A DNA stretch of 64,000 nucleotides from Flavobacteriaceae bacterium UBA1903 (GCA_002337605.1 DDGL01000006.1:20854-84853); one strand, 5' to 3'. Shown: positions 8,404 to 17,279, numbered from the stretch's first letter. The notes: generated by a model not told the origin, from the sequence alone. A program made the numbers and translations.

Positions 8404-9894
8404 ATGAAACACCTCCTAGCCTTTATTTTTGCAATCGCCTGTACTGCAATATACGCTCAAACCGATAAAGAAAAAGCAGAAAAAACTGTCACCAAATCAA
8501 AAATTGAAGGACATATTTATTTCCTGGCAGACGACCTGTTAAAAGGCCGGGAAACGGGAACCCCCGAAAATAAAATTGCTGCCGCCTATCTTGCCAACAC
8601 CCTTAGAAGTTATGGAGTGAAGCCAAATCCTAAAACAGGAACGTACTATCAGCCTGTTTCTTTAGAAAAGGTAAGTCCGCCGTCACAACAAGAATTGATG
8701 GTGAATAAAAAAGTTCTTAAAGATTTTGTCGCTATGGATGTTGCTGCACTGACATATACTAAATCGGCTGTTTTTGTAGGCTACGGATTAGAGGAAGATT
8801 ATAAAGGAAAAGATGTAAAAGGGAAGATTGTATTGCTCGAGGCAGGAAGCAACAAGACTAAAGATACACGAGCTTCATTCCGATTGATGTCTCAAAAAAG
8901 AGAGGCTGCTAAAAAAGCTGGCGCTATTGGTATGATAGAATTTGTGGATGCTCAGGAACAGATATGGAGTTTTATAGACCATAATTTTAACGCTCCTTCC
9001 TTAAAAATAGCTACTGAAGAAACTTTAACAGATCAAGCAACACTACCTTATATATGGGTAAAGGATACCAATGGAACGCTACTGAATGAATTAGAGAAAA
9101 ATGCTACAAATGAGGTAAACTTAGCTCTTGGTAATTCAGAAAGAACTAAAGTAATTTCACAAAACGTGATTGGCGTAGTAGAGGGAACCGATCCAAACCT
9201 TAAAAAGGAATACATCATCTATTCTGCGCACTACGACCACGTAGGTGTTGGCACTCCAGACGAAACGGGAGATACTATTTACAACGGAGCGCGGGACAAT
9301 GCTGTGGGAACTACCACTGTGTTAAGTATGGCAGAGAACCTGGCTATGTATCCTACAAAACGATCTGCTTTGTTTATTTTATTTACTGGCGAAGAAAAAG
9401 GACTTCTGGGAAGCGAATATTATGTAGAAAACCCTGTATTGCCTCTTAACCAAATGGTGTATTGCTTTAATAGTGATAACGGGGGGTATAACGATATTAC
9501 CAAAGCTACAATCATAGGACTTCCAAGAACAACAGCAGAAAACCAGATTAAAAAAGCTGCGACAAGTTTTGGACTTACTGCTATAGACGATCCTGCGCCA
9601 GAACAGGGTTTGTTTGACCGTAGTGACAATGTTCATTTTGCTGCAAAAGGGATTCCTGCCCCTACTTTTTCAATGGGCTTTAATTCTTTTGATGGTGAGG
9701 TAACAAAGTATTACCACCGTCCGGGCGACCATGCAGACAGTATGGATTATGATTATTTATTGAAATTTTTCCGTGCCTATGTACTTGCAGGTCGAAATAT
9801 TGCAAACGATCCAATAACTCCTTTTTGGACCGCAGGAGATAAGTATGAAGAGGCAGGTAGAAAATTGTACCACTCTAAAGTACCCAAGAAGTAA
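8404..9894 (+). CDS. Exported M28-family zinc aminopeptidase
   Basis: 496 residues with a Sec signal peptide (about 1-19, ending YAQ). A PA-like inserted region (about 115-230) precedes the M28 catalytic domain. Co-catalytic zinc ligands fit the family: SAHYDHVG (His near 276), GARDNAVG (Asp), TGEEKGLLGS (paired Glu), FNSDNGG (Asp) and YYHRPGD (His). It should remove N-terminal residues from peptides in the periplasm or outside the cell. No T9SS tail is present. TATCTTTC about 30 bases upstream of the ATG resembles a -7 box. Confidence 0.9.
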   Translation: MKHLLAFIFAIACTAIYAQTDKEKAEKTVTKSKIEGHIYFLADDLLKGRETGTPENKIAAAYLANTLRSYGVKPNPKTGTYYQPVSLEKVSPPSQQELMVNKKVLKDFVAMDVAALTYTKSAVFVGYGLEEDYKGKDVKGKIVLLEAGSNKTKDTRASFRLMSQKREAAKKAGAIGMIEFVDAQEQIWSFIDHNFNAPSLKIATEETLTDQATLPYIWVKDTNGTLLNELEKNATNEVNLALGNSERTKVISQNVIGVVEGTDPNLKKEYIIYSAHYDHVGVGTPDETGDTIYNGARDNAVGTTTVLSMAENLAMYPTKRSALFILFTGEEKGLLGSEYYVENPVLPLNQMVYCFNSDNGGYNDITKATIIGLPRTTAENQIKKAATSFGLTAIDDPAPEQGLFDRSDNVHFAAKGIPAPTFSMGFNSFDGEVTKYYHRPGDHADSMDYDYLLKFFRAYVLAGRNIANDPITPFWTAGDKYEEAGRKLYHSKVPKK

Positions 9895-9917
9895 AGTAGC
9901 TAGTTATTGTTTTGAAT

Positions 9918-10328
9918 ATGAAGTTTTATAGTTTTCTCCTCTGTTTTATATTTTTCTTCGGAATAAATTGCGGAGCGCAAAAAGAGACACCTATGAAAGT
10001 AAACTACACCGACCAGAATAACAACAGGTATCTCATAACGGAAACCAGCTTTACGTATATTCCTATTACTGAAAAGGAAAGCTCTTCAGGAACATACCAT
10101 GGTGGAAATCCTGTTTCAAAAAGTATTACAAAAGCAGAATTTATAACCCTACAGCAATTAGCCGAAGAACTAATAGCTACTGCCTCTAAAGATGTGAAAC
10201 GTGAAATGATGACTTCCGTTTTAAGCATTCCAAAAAATGGCTCTATCGAAAGAGTAACTTTGCGAAAGAGCGCTAAAAGAAATGAATTTGAAGCATTACT
10301 AAAATCCTTAAAGTCTACTTCAGAATAA
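9918..10328 (+). CDS. Small exported protein, unknown function
   Basis: 136 residues counted from the ATG at 9918; a TTG two codons earlier is possible but adds nothing to the signal peptide. The N-terminus is a strong hydrophobic signal ending near INCGAQ; the cysteine could be lipidated, although Asn at -1 is unusual for a lipobox. The mature part is small and charged, without a family I recognise. It follows the M28 peptidase by 23 bases and is probably in its operon. Confidence 0.55.
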   Translation: MKFYSFLLCFIFFFGINCGAQKETPMKVNYTDQNNNRYLITETSFTYIPITEKESSSGTYHGGNPVSKSITKAEFITLQQLAEELIATASKDVKREMMTSVLSIPKNGSIERVTLRKSAKRNEFEALLKSLKSTSE

Positions 10329-10415
10329 CATTGTACTTTTTAAAATTCTACTTCAATATTCGGTAAAGTTCTATGCAGTACAGAAATCATAGATATTACT
10401 TTACTCCTAGATTTC

Positions 10416-10450
10416 TTTGATAGTCAACTAACTGTATCAACTTAGATTTG
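10416..10450 (+). promoter_or_regulatory. Promoter-like motif TTTG-N23-TAGATTTG
   Basis: TTTG at 10416-10419 is followed after 23 bases by TAGATTTG (10443-10450), an exact TAnnTTTG match lying 23 bases before the ATG at 10474. The upstream sequence TTTCTTTGATA and the CAAC before the -7 box recur with identical spacing before the gene at 11238, which supports a shared signal. The spacer is longer than the 19 seen for ffh and rpsL. Confidence 0.5.
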
Positions 10451-10473
10451 TGATGTACTTTAAAAACCACATC

Positions 10474-11004
10474 ATGAAAACTGTATCTCTCTTAATTGTA
10501 TTCTTCAGTCTTACCTTTAGTTTATACGCACAGGAATGTAGTGAAGACTTTAAACAAATTGAAGGGCTGTGGGAAAATCTCTCCCTTGAAAACGCACTCA
10601 ACGATCCTGAGTCAATAACATCAGGATTTGACTCAGTAAAAGGAAGTCTTACAAAATCGCTAGGAGGGTTAAGCTTTAAAAGCAATACGCCTAAATTACT
10701 TTCTACAAAGGGAAAACCAAAAAACGGAACCATAAAAAAGAATAAAAAGAAAACGTATGTGACGTATATGGCTCCTAAAGAAACTATGGAAATAGTTATA
10801 CAAAGTGCTGAAAATCTAGCGGGCCTGGAAGTAGTTATCTGTTCTCATACAAAAACAAACATGACCGAAAATCTAGATAGCTACACTCTGGCAGCAGGCG
10901 ATTCTTCAAAAAGTTTTGTTCTGGAAAATGTAAAAGGAAAAGTCTTAAGTATTTCACTAAAAAACGGGGGTGAAAAAGCACAATTCTCTATTGCTGCCAA
11001 GTAG
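10474..11004 (+). CDS. Exported small beta-domain protein (paralogue A of a secreted family)
   Basis: 176 residues from the ATG at 10474, chosen because it directly begins a Sec signal peptide (ending LYAQ near residue 19). An upstream GTG at 10450 would add eight residues and would overlap the -7 box. The C-terminal 80 residues (about 95-176) resemble the paralogue at 11988: 'LEVVIC' matches 'GVVICV', and 'LENVKGKVLSISLKN' matches 'LRNVKGKIIIVSMKN', each ending in a strand plus Ala-Lys. A beta-sandwich similar to bacterial PPC domains is plausible. Function unknown. The gene ends before a strong terminator. Confidence 0.65.
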   Translation: MKTVSLLIVFFSLTFSLYAQECSEDFKQIEGLWENLSLENALNDPESITSGFDSVKGSLTKSLGGLSFKSNTPKLLSTKGKPKNGTIKKNKKKTYVTYMAPKETMEIVIQSAENLAGLEVVICSHTKTNMTENLDSYTLAAGDSSKSFVLENVKGKVLSISLKNGGEKAQFSIAAK

Positions 11005-11035
11005 GTTTTAAAGCCCCTTTTATAACAAATTCAGA

Positions 11036-11067
11036 AGCACATCTCAACCTTTGGGATGTGCTTTTTA
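11036..11067 (+). terminator. Rho-independent terminator after the gene at 10474
   Basis: A 12-bp stem (11036-11047 with 11051-11062, one G-T wobble) closes a 3-base loop and is followed by TTTTTATT. It isolates the gene at 10474 from the next, which has its own promoter-like motif. Confidence 0.85.
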
Positions 11068-11096
11068 TTGTATATAAAATACTATATATCAGACCT

Positions 11097-11134
11097 ATAT
11101 ATGAATTAAGGGAGCGCTAAGGGAATTCATATAT
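11097..11134. promoter_or_regulatory. 11-bp dyad with 16-base spacer upstream of 11238
   Basis: ATATATGAATT (11097-11107) and AATTCATATAT (11124-11134) are exact inverted copies. The spacer holds AAGGGA, AGCGCT and AAGGG. It lies about 15 bases upstream of the TTTCTTTGATA element and 100 bases before the ATG at 11238, a position suited to an activator site. There is no T-tract. A related 12-bp palindrome occurs at 15171 before the second kinase. Confidence 0.45.
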
Positions 11135-11152
11135 TTTCAACTTCTCACCGTT

Positions 11153-11187
11153 TTCTTTGATACCCAGACAAGTATCTCAACGTAGTT
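11153..11187 (+). promoter_or_regulatory. Promoter-like motif matching the one at 10416
   Basis: TTTCTTTGATA is followed 23 bases after its TTTG by TAGTTTAG (about 11183), in the same arrangement as the copy before 10474 (TTTG, 23 bases, TAGATTTG), with CAAC immediately before the downstream box in both. The last base of the -7 consensus differs. The leader to the ATG at 11238 would be about 45 bases. Confidence 0.4.
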
Positions 11188-11237
11188 TAGCAGTATCAAA
11201 AAAGTACTAATCTCAATAACAATTAAAATTTCAAATC

Positions 11238-11954
11238 ATGAAAAATTACATCAACAACACAACAAAAATGTTGCTACTGGCAATCGCTATTGTAGCCTTT
11301 GGATTTAGCAGTGCAGCACAAACCTGTACTTCAACTATTAAATCGCGCTCAGGAACAGTAATGGCTGGGGGACCCGCAAAAATTGAATTTAGAGCCACCG
11401 CAAATTCAGTTAAAATTGAAGTAAATAAAACAGACGGGAAAGCAAAAACTACTGTTAACATTTATGCCAACGGTACATTTAAGGACAGAATAATTTTTGA
11501 AAATGGGCGTGACACTCCTAAGAAAAGTAAAACAATTTCTGGAGTAGACGGGAAAAATATTAGAGTAGACATTGTAAACCAGTCGGTTGCAAACAAATTT
11601 AAGTACTCTTTTAAAGCAATAGCATCTTCTCAATCTATCACAACCAATGGCGGGAAATTGCGCGGAACACTCATGGGGCAACAAAACAAAACCCTGTATA
11701 CAAGTGGTTCTTGTACTTCGAAAACACAAATTTTAATATGGAGAGAAGGGGGAAGAGCAGCTGCCAATGTAAGAGTCTATGAAAAAATAGGAAACCAATG
11801 GAGACGCTTAAGCCAATATGACAAGTTGTTTGCAAAAACAGCAAGAGATAATCATTTCACTGTAAACACTAACAGAGAATTAAAAGTAGAGCTTCGAAAT
11901 GTTTCTATAGGAAACACACTCAAGTACTCTATGGATGCACGACCAAAAAACTAA
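11238..11954 (+). CDS. Exported protein with two copies of a beta-domain motif (paralogue B)
   Basis: 238 residues with an N-terminal signal sequence (hydrophobic about 11-24, ending SSAAQ). Two tandem domains are visible: the first ends in VDIVNQSVANKFKYSF (about residue 110-130), the second in VELRNVSIGNTLKYSM (about 215-235). The first matches the gene at 11988 over some 80 residues, including 'VNKTDGKAKTTV' against 'INKYDGRAKTGV'. No catalytic motif is seen, so a binding or structural role is more likely. Cysteines near residue 30 and 157 may form a disulfide. Function unknown. Confidence 0.65.
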   Translation: MKNYINNTTKMLLLAIAIVAFGFSSAAQTCTSTIKSRSGTVMAGGPAKIEFRATANSVKIEVNKTDGKAKTTVNIYANGTFKDRIIFENGRDTPKKSKTISGVDGKNIRVDIVNQSVANKFKYSFKAIASSQSITTNGGKLRGTLMGQQNKTLYTSGSCTSKTQILIWREGGRAAANVRVYEKIGNQWRRLSQYDKLFAKTARDNHFTVNTNRELKVELRNVSIGNTLKYSMDARPKN

Positions 11955-11987
11955 AACAAGTAAACCAAATTTTAAACAATAGAAATC

Positions 11988-12533
11988 ATGAAAAAAGTAA
12001 TCTTATTATTCAGTATCGCATTATTCGCTTTCACATTTACTGCGGAAGCTCAGAATTGTAATCAGGGATCCAAATTAGCGAAAGCTACCTGGCAAAAATA
12101 TGGTCCCTGGAAACCAAACATTACGCTTAACCCTTTTAAAGCTTCCATCAGACCTATTAAAAAAGGATGGAACTGGATTGCCTCAAATGGCGGAGCAAAC
12201 ATTGGTCCTCGATACCTGGAAATTGACGGAGGTAATGAAAACGGCAGTATTACGGGGCAAACAAAAAGAACATTTGTAACGCATCCTTCGTTTAACAACA
12301 ATGTAAAACTTACCATTAACAAATATGATGGAAGGGCAAAAACAGGAGTCGTGATTTGTGTACAAGGAAAAGACGGAGTGACTACAGAAAAAACATCCTA
12401 TATTTTCCCGAACGATAGAAACGGAAAGGTAAAAACGTTCAACCTTAGAAATGTAAAAGGGAAAATTATCATTGTTTCCATGAAAAACCAATCGGTTGGA
12501 AACAAGTTCAAGTACCGAATTACTGCTAAATAA
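11988..12533 (+). CDS. Exported small beta-domain protein (paralogue C)
   Basis: 181 residues with a Sec signal peptide (ending AEAQ near residue 22). An N-terminal part (about 23-95) rich in Trp, Pro and Gly is unlike the paralogues. The C-terminal 85 residues carry the shared domain, ending VSMKNQSVGNKFKYRITAK. It lies 33 bases after the gene at 11238 and ends before a terminator, so 11238 and 11988 form one transcript. Function unknown. Confidence 0.65.
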   Translation: MKKVILLFSIALFAFTFTAEAQNCNQGSKLAKATWQKYGPWKPNITLNPFKASIRPIKKGWNWIASNGGANIGPRYLEIDGGNENGSITGQTKRTFVTHPSFNNNVKLTINKYDGRAKTGVVICVQGKDGVTTEKTSYIFPNDRNGKVKTFNLRNVKGKIIIVSMKNQSVGNKFKYRITAK

Positions 12534-12551
12534 GCCAACTAATTAGAAACC

Positions 12552-12583
12552 AAAGGGCTGTGGAAACACCTCAGCCCTTTTAT
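12552..12583 (+). terminator. Terminator after the gene at 11988
   Basis: AAAGGGCTG (12552-12560) pairs with CAGCCCTTT (12572-12580), a 9-bp stem with an 11-base loop followed by T residues. It ends the 11238-11988 transcript 18 bases after the stop and 24 bases before the next gene. Confidence 0.8.
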
Positions 12584-12606
12584 AAAAACCTTTAAAACCA
12601 GTACTC

Positions 12607-13143
12607 ATGAAATATATACTCACACTTTTACTGATCGCACCGTTGTTCCATATGATAGCACAACCTAAAGTAAACGAAATACAACCAAAGCCAAATGGCG
12701 AAGTTACCTATACGGCAAACTTAAATGAAGGAGTTATCCTAAAAGACCTTTCCTGGGCCTGGAGCAGTCAGAATGCTTGTTTTCCAGAAACTCAAAAGAA
12801 CAAATTCACTGGAAAACACGTTTTTTTTACTGGAATAATCCCTAAGTACAGCGAGATGGAAGTGACGGTTATCCCAAAAGATAAAAGTAAAAATTTCAGT
12901 ATTTATGCTTACGAAATCGGGGTAGACAATATGCGTTTAGTTCCAAACCTTGATAGATGTATTCGTTGTGAAGCAGGCCACAAATGGGATCGTCCGGTAC
13001 GTGGTAAAACACAAGACCATACTAGAAAAGTTACAAACTTAGTGGCCATAAACAGGCCTTACAGGGTTGTAATAGGAGTTACCGGAGCGGACGGTTTAAG
13101 CGAAGGAGATTTTACGTTGCAGGTAACTATGAAAACGCGCTAA
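12607..13143 (+). CDS. Exported protein, PPC-like beta-sandwich candidate (possible paralogue D)
   Basis: 178 residues with a signal peptide (about 1-19, ending MIAQ). The C-terminus 'YRVVIGVTGADGLSEGDFTL' followed by a final strand resembles the last strands of bacterial pre-peptidase C-terminal (PPC) domains. It has four cysteines, among them a CIRC pair near residue 119. It is less like the three upstream paralogues than they are like each other, but shares size, export signal and the beta-rich end. It lies 34 bases before the first kinase gene and may be co-transcribed with it. Confidence 0.6.
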   Translation: MKYILTLLLIAPLFHMIAQPKVNEIQPKPNGEVTYTANLNEGVILKDLSWAWSSQNACFPETQKNKFTGKHVFFTGIIPKYSEMEVTVIPKDKSKNFSIYAYEIGVDNMRLVPNLDRCIRCEAGHKWDRPVRGKTQDHTRKVTNLVAINRPYRVVIGVTGADGLSEGDFTLQVTMKTR

Positions 13144-13177
13144 GGTTCACTTCAAAATAAATACCTATCTTTTCTTT

Positions 13178-15151
13178 GTGAAAATACAATTGAAACATAG
13201 CTTTTTACTAATTGGGTTGACATTCCTATTTGTGTGTCAGCCCAAATTTTTATTGGCTCAAAACTTCGGAAAAGAAAAAATAGACTCCATCCTTGAGAGG
13301 GTTAAAAGTACATCTCAAAAAGAACAACGCACTCTATATTTTAAGCTGGGAGATAGTATTGTTTTAAAAAATACTCCTGAAAAGGCGACGCCATTATTTG
13401 AATATGCATTCAAGAAAGACACTTCTCAATACGCCAAGCTTATTATGTATGAGGCTTATTCAAGAAACTTATCGAGAAGTGGGTTTTTAGATGAAGCCAT
13501 AGCACTAAAAAAGAAAGGCATAGAATTAGCAAGAAAATTTAAAGATGAAAAGCGATACATCTTCTATAGCTTCTCTCTGGGTTACACCTTCGATCAAAAA
13601 AACCAGCCAGATCTTGCTCTTAAGCACCTCAACCAGGTAGAGGAATTAGTTCTGAAAGAAGAGCATCAAGAAATGTTGGCAAACTTCTACGATGCAAAAG
13701 CAGCTGTCTACAACACTCTTAAAGACTATGACACCCAAGAAAAATACCTTTTAAAGGTGTATGATCTTGTAAAAGATGGACCCAACGTGCCACAGAAGCG
13801 GTTTCATTTGTATATGATTCTTGATTTTTATACACAAATGAACAATCCTGAGCAACTGGCAAAATTCACGCAAATTCTTTCTGAACATTATGAAGAAGCT
13901 CACGCCAACACCCCGGCAGGGCATATGCCTATTGAGGCGCTCTTTAAAAAACGTATGAGCAAAGAGAATATACCCCTGCTTCAAAAAGCCATTGCTATAA
14001 GTGATAGTTTAAATAGCATGAACTCGTATGCCTCCACAAGTATCGCCCTGGCCAATATTTATACCGCAAACGGAACACCAGAAAAGGGAATTCCGTATTT
14101 AAAAAATGCAGTTGCTAAACTTAAAACTGTAGAAAAACCATCGCATTTAATTGACATGTATATTTCGCTTGCTAAAATAAGTGCTGCTGTAAATAATTAT
14201 AAGGATGCTTACGATTATAAGATTCTTCAAGGATCGTTACAGGATAGTGTAACTTCAGAAAAAATGAAGCACAACATTGCCGAACTCGAAATTGAATTTG
14301 AAACTGAAAAAAAAGAACGGAAAATCCTATCACAGCAATTGGAGTTAGAGAAACAAACTCGCATCAAGAATCAAACACGATATGGCTTAATTGCGTTAGG
14401 AATATTGGCGTTGCTATTATTCTTTTTTTTTAGATATAGACTCTCATCACAAAAAACCATTGCCTCACAAACACAGGCGATTCAGCAACAAAAAATTACT
14501 GAATTACAACAAAAAAACAAATTACTCGCTCTTAATAGTATGATAGAAGGTCAGGAGGCCGAGCGACTTCGCATAGCGAAAGACTTACACGATAGCCTGG
14601 GTGGTTTGCTAAGTACCGTAAAAGCACATTTTACTACCATTCAAAATGAATTTAAGCAGATCGAAAAAATAAACCTGGCCGATAGAACCAATAAACTCAT
14701 AGACGAAGCTGTTGTTGAGGTACGAAGAATTTCCCACAACATGATGCCGCAAGCTCTTAGTATTTCTGGTCTCAAAGGGGCTGTAGAAGATCTTGGATTA
14801 CAACTGCAACAGGAAGGATATGAAACCAATGTAGCCCTTGTAAGTTTTCCGGAATCCTTAGAGTCTACGAAAGAAGTAATGATTTATAGGTTACTACAAG
14901 AGCTACTTTCTAATATTCGTAAGCATTCCAACGCAAAACAAGTTACCATACAATTAATTGGTCACGAAAATGAAGTAACTATTCTGGTAGAAGATGATGG
15001 TGACGGGTTTAATTATGAAGAAGAATTAAAAAACAGAGGGCTTGGACTTAAAAATATTAACAGCCGTGTTCAGTTTTTAGACGGTACCATACACTGGGAT
15101 TCTGCAAGAGGGGACGGTACTACGGTTCTTGTGAAGCTGCCTGTTGTATAA
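13178..15151 (+). CDS. TPR-containing histidine kinase (HisKA_3/HATPase), first of two paralogues
   Basis: 657 residues from a GTG start that begins a signal peptide (ending LLAQ). Residues about 30-370 are TPR-like helical repeats, predicted periplasmic. A coiled coil and one transmembrane helix (about 404-424) follow. The dimerisation/phosphoacceptor box is AKDLHDSLGG with H471, of the NarX/LytS-like HisKA_3 type; the ATPase part (about 560-655) shows the N-box (LLSNIRKHS), DDGDGFN and RGLGLKNI. It should phosphorylate the LuxR-type regulator at 17276. The signal sensed is unknown. Confidence 0.85.
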   Translation: MKIQLKHSFLLIGLTFLFVCQPKFLLAQNFGKEKIDSILERVKSTSQKEQRTLYFKLGDSIVLKNTPEKATPLFEYAFKKDTSQYAKLIMYEAYSRNLSRSGFLDEAIALKKKGIELARKFKDEKRYIFYSFSLGYTFDQKNQPDLALKHLNQVEELVLKEEHQEMLANFYDAKAAVYNTLKDYDTQEKYLLKVYDLVKDGPNVPQKRFHLYMILDFYTQMNNPEQLAKFTQILSEHYEEAHANTPAGHMPIEALFKKRMSKENIPLLQKAIAISDSLNSMNSYASTSIALANIYTANGTPEKGIPYLKNAVAKLKTVEKPSHLIDMYISLAKISAAVNNYKDAYDYKILQGSLQDSVTSEKMKHNIAELEIEFETEKKERKILSQQLELEKQTRIKNQTRYGLIALGILALLLFFFFRYRLSSQKTIASQTQAIQQQKITELQQKNKLLALNSMIEGQEAERLRIAKDLHDSLGGLLSTVKAHFTTIQNEFKQIEKINLADRTNKLIDEAVVEVRRISHNMMPQALSISGLKGAVEDLGLQLQQEGYETNVALVSFPESLESTKEVMIYRLLQELLSNIRKHSNAKQVTIQLIGHENEVTILVEDDGDGFNYEEELKNRGLGLKNINSRVQFLDGTIHWDSARGDGTTVLVKLPVV

Positions 15152-15170
15152 ATTGTAGGAATTTTACCTC

Positions 15171-15182
15171 TATGAATTCATA
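15171..15182. promoter_or_regulatory. 12-bp palindrome TATGAATTCATA before the second kinase
   Basis: A perfect palindrome 88 bases before the GTG of the second kinase gene. Its half-site TATGAATT is also the arm of the dyad at 11097-11134. Palindromes of this AT-rich kind arise by chance, so a regulatory role is only a suggestion. Confidence 0.3.
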
Positions 15183-15269
15183 TAGATTTTAGCAGTGGTA
15201 GAAATCATATACGTTTTCTAAAAATACACCCGTACTTTCGAATTAACCAATCAACCTTCCACAAAGTAC

Positions 15270-17279
15270 GTGAAACTAACCACTTATAACTTACTTTTAT
15301 TCACGTGCTTTGCGCTGTGTTTTTGTAGGCTTGCTTACGGACAACGCCAACCCATAAACCAGGAAAAGGTGGATTCTATTCTTCAGGTTGTGGACAGGAT
15401 GGAAAAAGACATGAGTGCCATCAAGATCCTGACTTCCAATTCTGGGCAAAACAGATATATAAAACCCACTAAAAAACTTATTGATAATGCTATAACTATT
15501 TCTAAAGAACAGGACGATGCCGAGATGTTGGCAAACTCATATTATTCTTTAGGAAACTATTACTTTTTTAATGCCCAGTTAGATTCTGCCAGCATCTATT
15601 TAAACAAATCGCTTACCTACATACCCAAAGATAAATTTCCTTTTGTGCGTTCTGGTATTCTGGCTACTAAGGGGGGTATTGCCAGTCAAAAGGATGCCGT
15701 TTCTCAATCTATCGTATATACCATGCAAGCCCGGGAAATTTTAGATAAGATAGACACAACGGCATTATCAGAAGCAGAAAAGACAAAGCAAAAAGGACAA
15801 AATTTTGTCCTTGCAAATTCACTTGCCAATTTATACAACAAGATCGAAGACTTTGAAACCTCGCTGGTATATTACAACATAGCAAACGAAGCCGCCCTGG
15901 CAATGGGAGATACAAGGGCCGCTGGTGTAATTACTAGCAATAAAGGGAATTTGTTATTAAAAATGAGTCGTGAAAAAGATGCATTGGAAGCTTTTAAAGA
16001 AGGAAAAGCGTTAAAATTAAAAGGCGGGGCTTCTCCTATTTCGGTAGCTTTTTCAGACCTGAATATTGGTACCGCATTTGTAAAATTGAACGAAGACAAC
16101 AAGGCCATGACCAGTCTAAATGATGCCCTTACTACATTTGAAGAAAAAGGATATCAATCTGGTATTGCTGAAACACTTCCTGAGCGGGGGATTCTTTACA
16201 TTAAACAAGGAAAGTATGATCTTGCCATAGCAGATTGTGAAAAAGCCAAAAAACTTATAGACATAATTAAAGTGCCGGACTTAATGTCTAAAGCCTGCGA
16301 ATGTTTGTACGACGCTTATAAACGAAACGGGAATTTTGAAAAAGCGCTGGACAATTTCGAACTGTATACTATAGCAAGAGATTCTGTTATCAATGAAAAG
16401 ACCATCAAGCGTCTTACACAAATTGAAATGCAGTACGATTTCAACAAAAAACAGGAAGAGCAGGAGGAAATACTTCAGAAAGAGAAGAGGTTAAAACGAA
16501 ATATCCTTATTAGTTTAATCACTTTGGCAATTTTTTCAATTGTTATTATCTTGTTCTTGCGTAAGCGAATGCAGTATAAGAACAAATTGGCTATGCAAAC
16601 CGAAGCCCTTCAACAACAAAAAATTACTGAACTACAACAAAAAAATAAATTACTGGCTATGAATAGTATGATTGAAGGACAGGAAGCAGAACGCTTGCGT
16701 ATTGCTAAAGATTTACACGATAGTCTAGGCGGACTCCTAAGTACCGTAAAAGCTCATTTTACCACCATACAAAATGAAATTGAGCAACTAAGCTCCTTAA
16801 ATCTTACCGAAAAGACCAATAACTTAATTGATGAAGCCTGTATAGAAGTACGCAGGATTTCTCACAATATGATGCCCCACGCACTTAGTCTTTCTGGATT
16901 AGAAGGAGCTATTGAAGATCTTGCAGCACACCTTAAAGAACAAGGTTATGGGGTAACGCTGGAACTAACAAACCTTCCTAAAGGTATTGAACCTACCAAA
17001 GAAATAATGATGTATCGGTTACTACAGGAAATCATATCAAACATCCGTAAACATGCCGAGGCAAAAAATATTTTAATCCAATTAGTAGGACACCAACAGG
17101 AAATTAACTTACTCGTAGAGGATGATGGAAAAGGCTTTAACTTTGAAGAAGCTGTTGCTAAAGGAGGACTTGGACTAAAAAGTATTGCTAGTAGAGTTGC
17201 GTACCTGGACGGTACTATAGACTGGGACACACAACCTAACAACGGAACTTCATTAACCATTAATATCCCGACAATATGA
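15270..17279 (+). CDS. TPR-containing histidine kinase, second paralogue
   Basis: 669 residues from GTG, with a signal peptide (ending AYGQ), TPR-like repeats (about 60-385) and one transmembrane helix (about 411-430). The HisKA_3 box is identical to that of the upstream kinase (AKDLHDSLGG, here H483). The HATPase part has NIRKHAEAK, DDGKGFN and GGLGLKSI. The kinase halves are nearly the same while the sensor halves differ strongly, suggesting duplication followed by sensor divergence. Its stop overlaps the response regulator start (ATGA), so this kinase is the direct operon partner. Confidence 0.87.
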   Translation: MKLTTYNLLLFTCFALCFCRLAYGQRQPINQEKVDSILQVVDRMEKDMSAIKILTSNSGQNRYIKPTKKLIDNAITISKEQDDAEMLANSYYSLGNYYFFNAQLDSASIYLNKSLTYIPKDKFPFVRSGILATKGGIASQKDAVSQSIVYTMQAREILDKIDTTALSEAEKTKQKGQNFVLANSLANLYNKIEDFETSLVYYNIANEAALAMGDTRAAGVITSNKGNLLLKMSREKDALEAFKEGKALKLKGGASPISVAFSDLNIGTAFVKLNEDNKAMTSLNDALTTFEEKGYQSGIAETLPERGILYIKQGKYDLAIADCEKAKKLIDIIKVPDLMSKACECLYDAYKRNGNFEKALDNFELYTIARDSVINEKTIKRLTQIEMQYDFNKKQEEQEEILQKEKRLKRNILISLITLAIFSIVIILFLRKRMQYKNKLAMQTEALQQQKITELQQKNKLLAMNSMIEGQEAERLRIAKDLHDSLGGLLSTVKAHFTTIQNEIEQLSSLNLTEKTNNLIDEACIEVRRISHNMMPHALSLSGLEGAIEDLAAHLKEQGYGVTLELTNLPKGIEPTKEIMMYRLLQEIISNIRKHAEAKNILIQLVGHQQEINLLVEDDGKGFNFEEAVAKGGLGLKSIASRVAYLDGTIDWDTQPNNGTSLTINIPTI

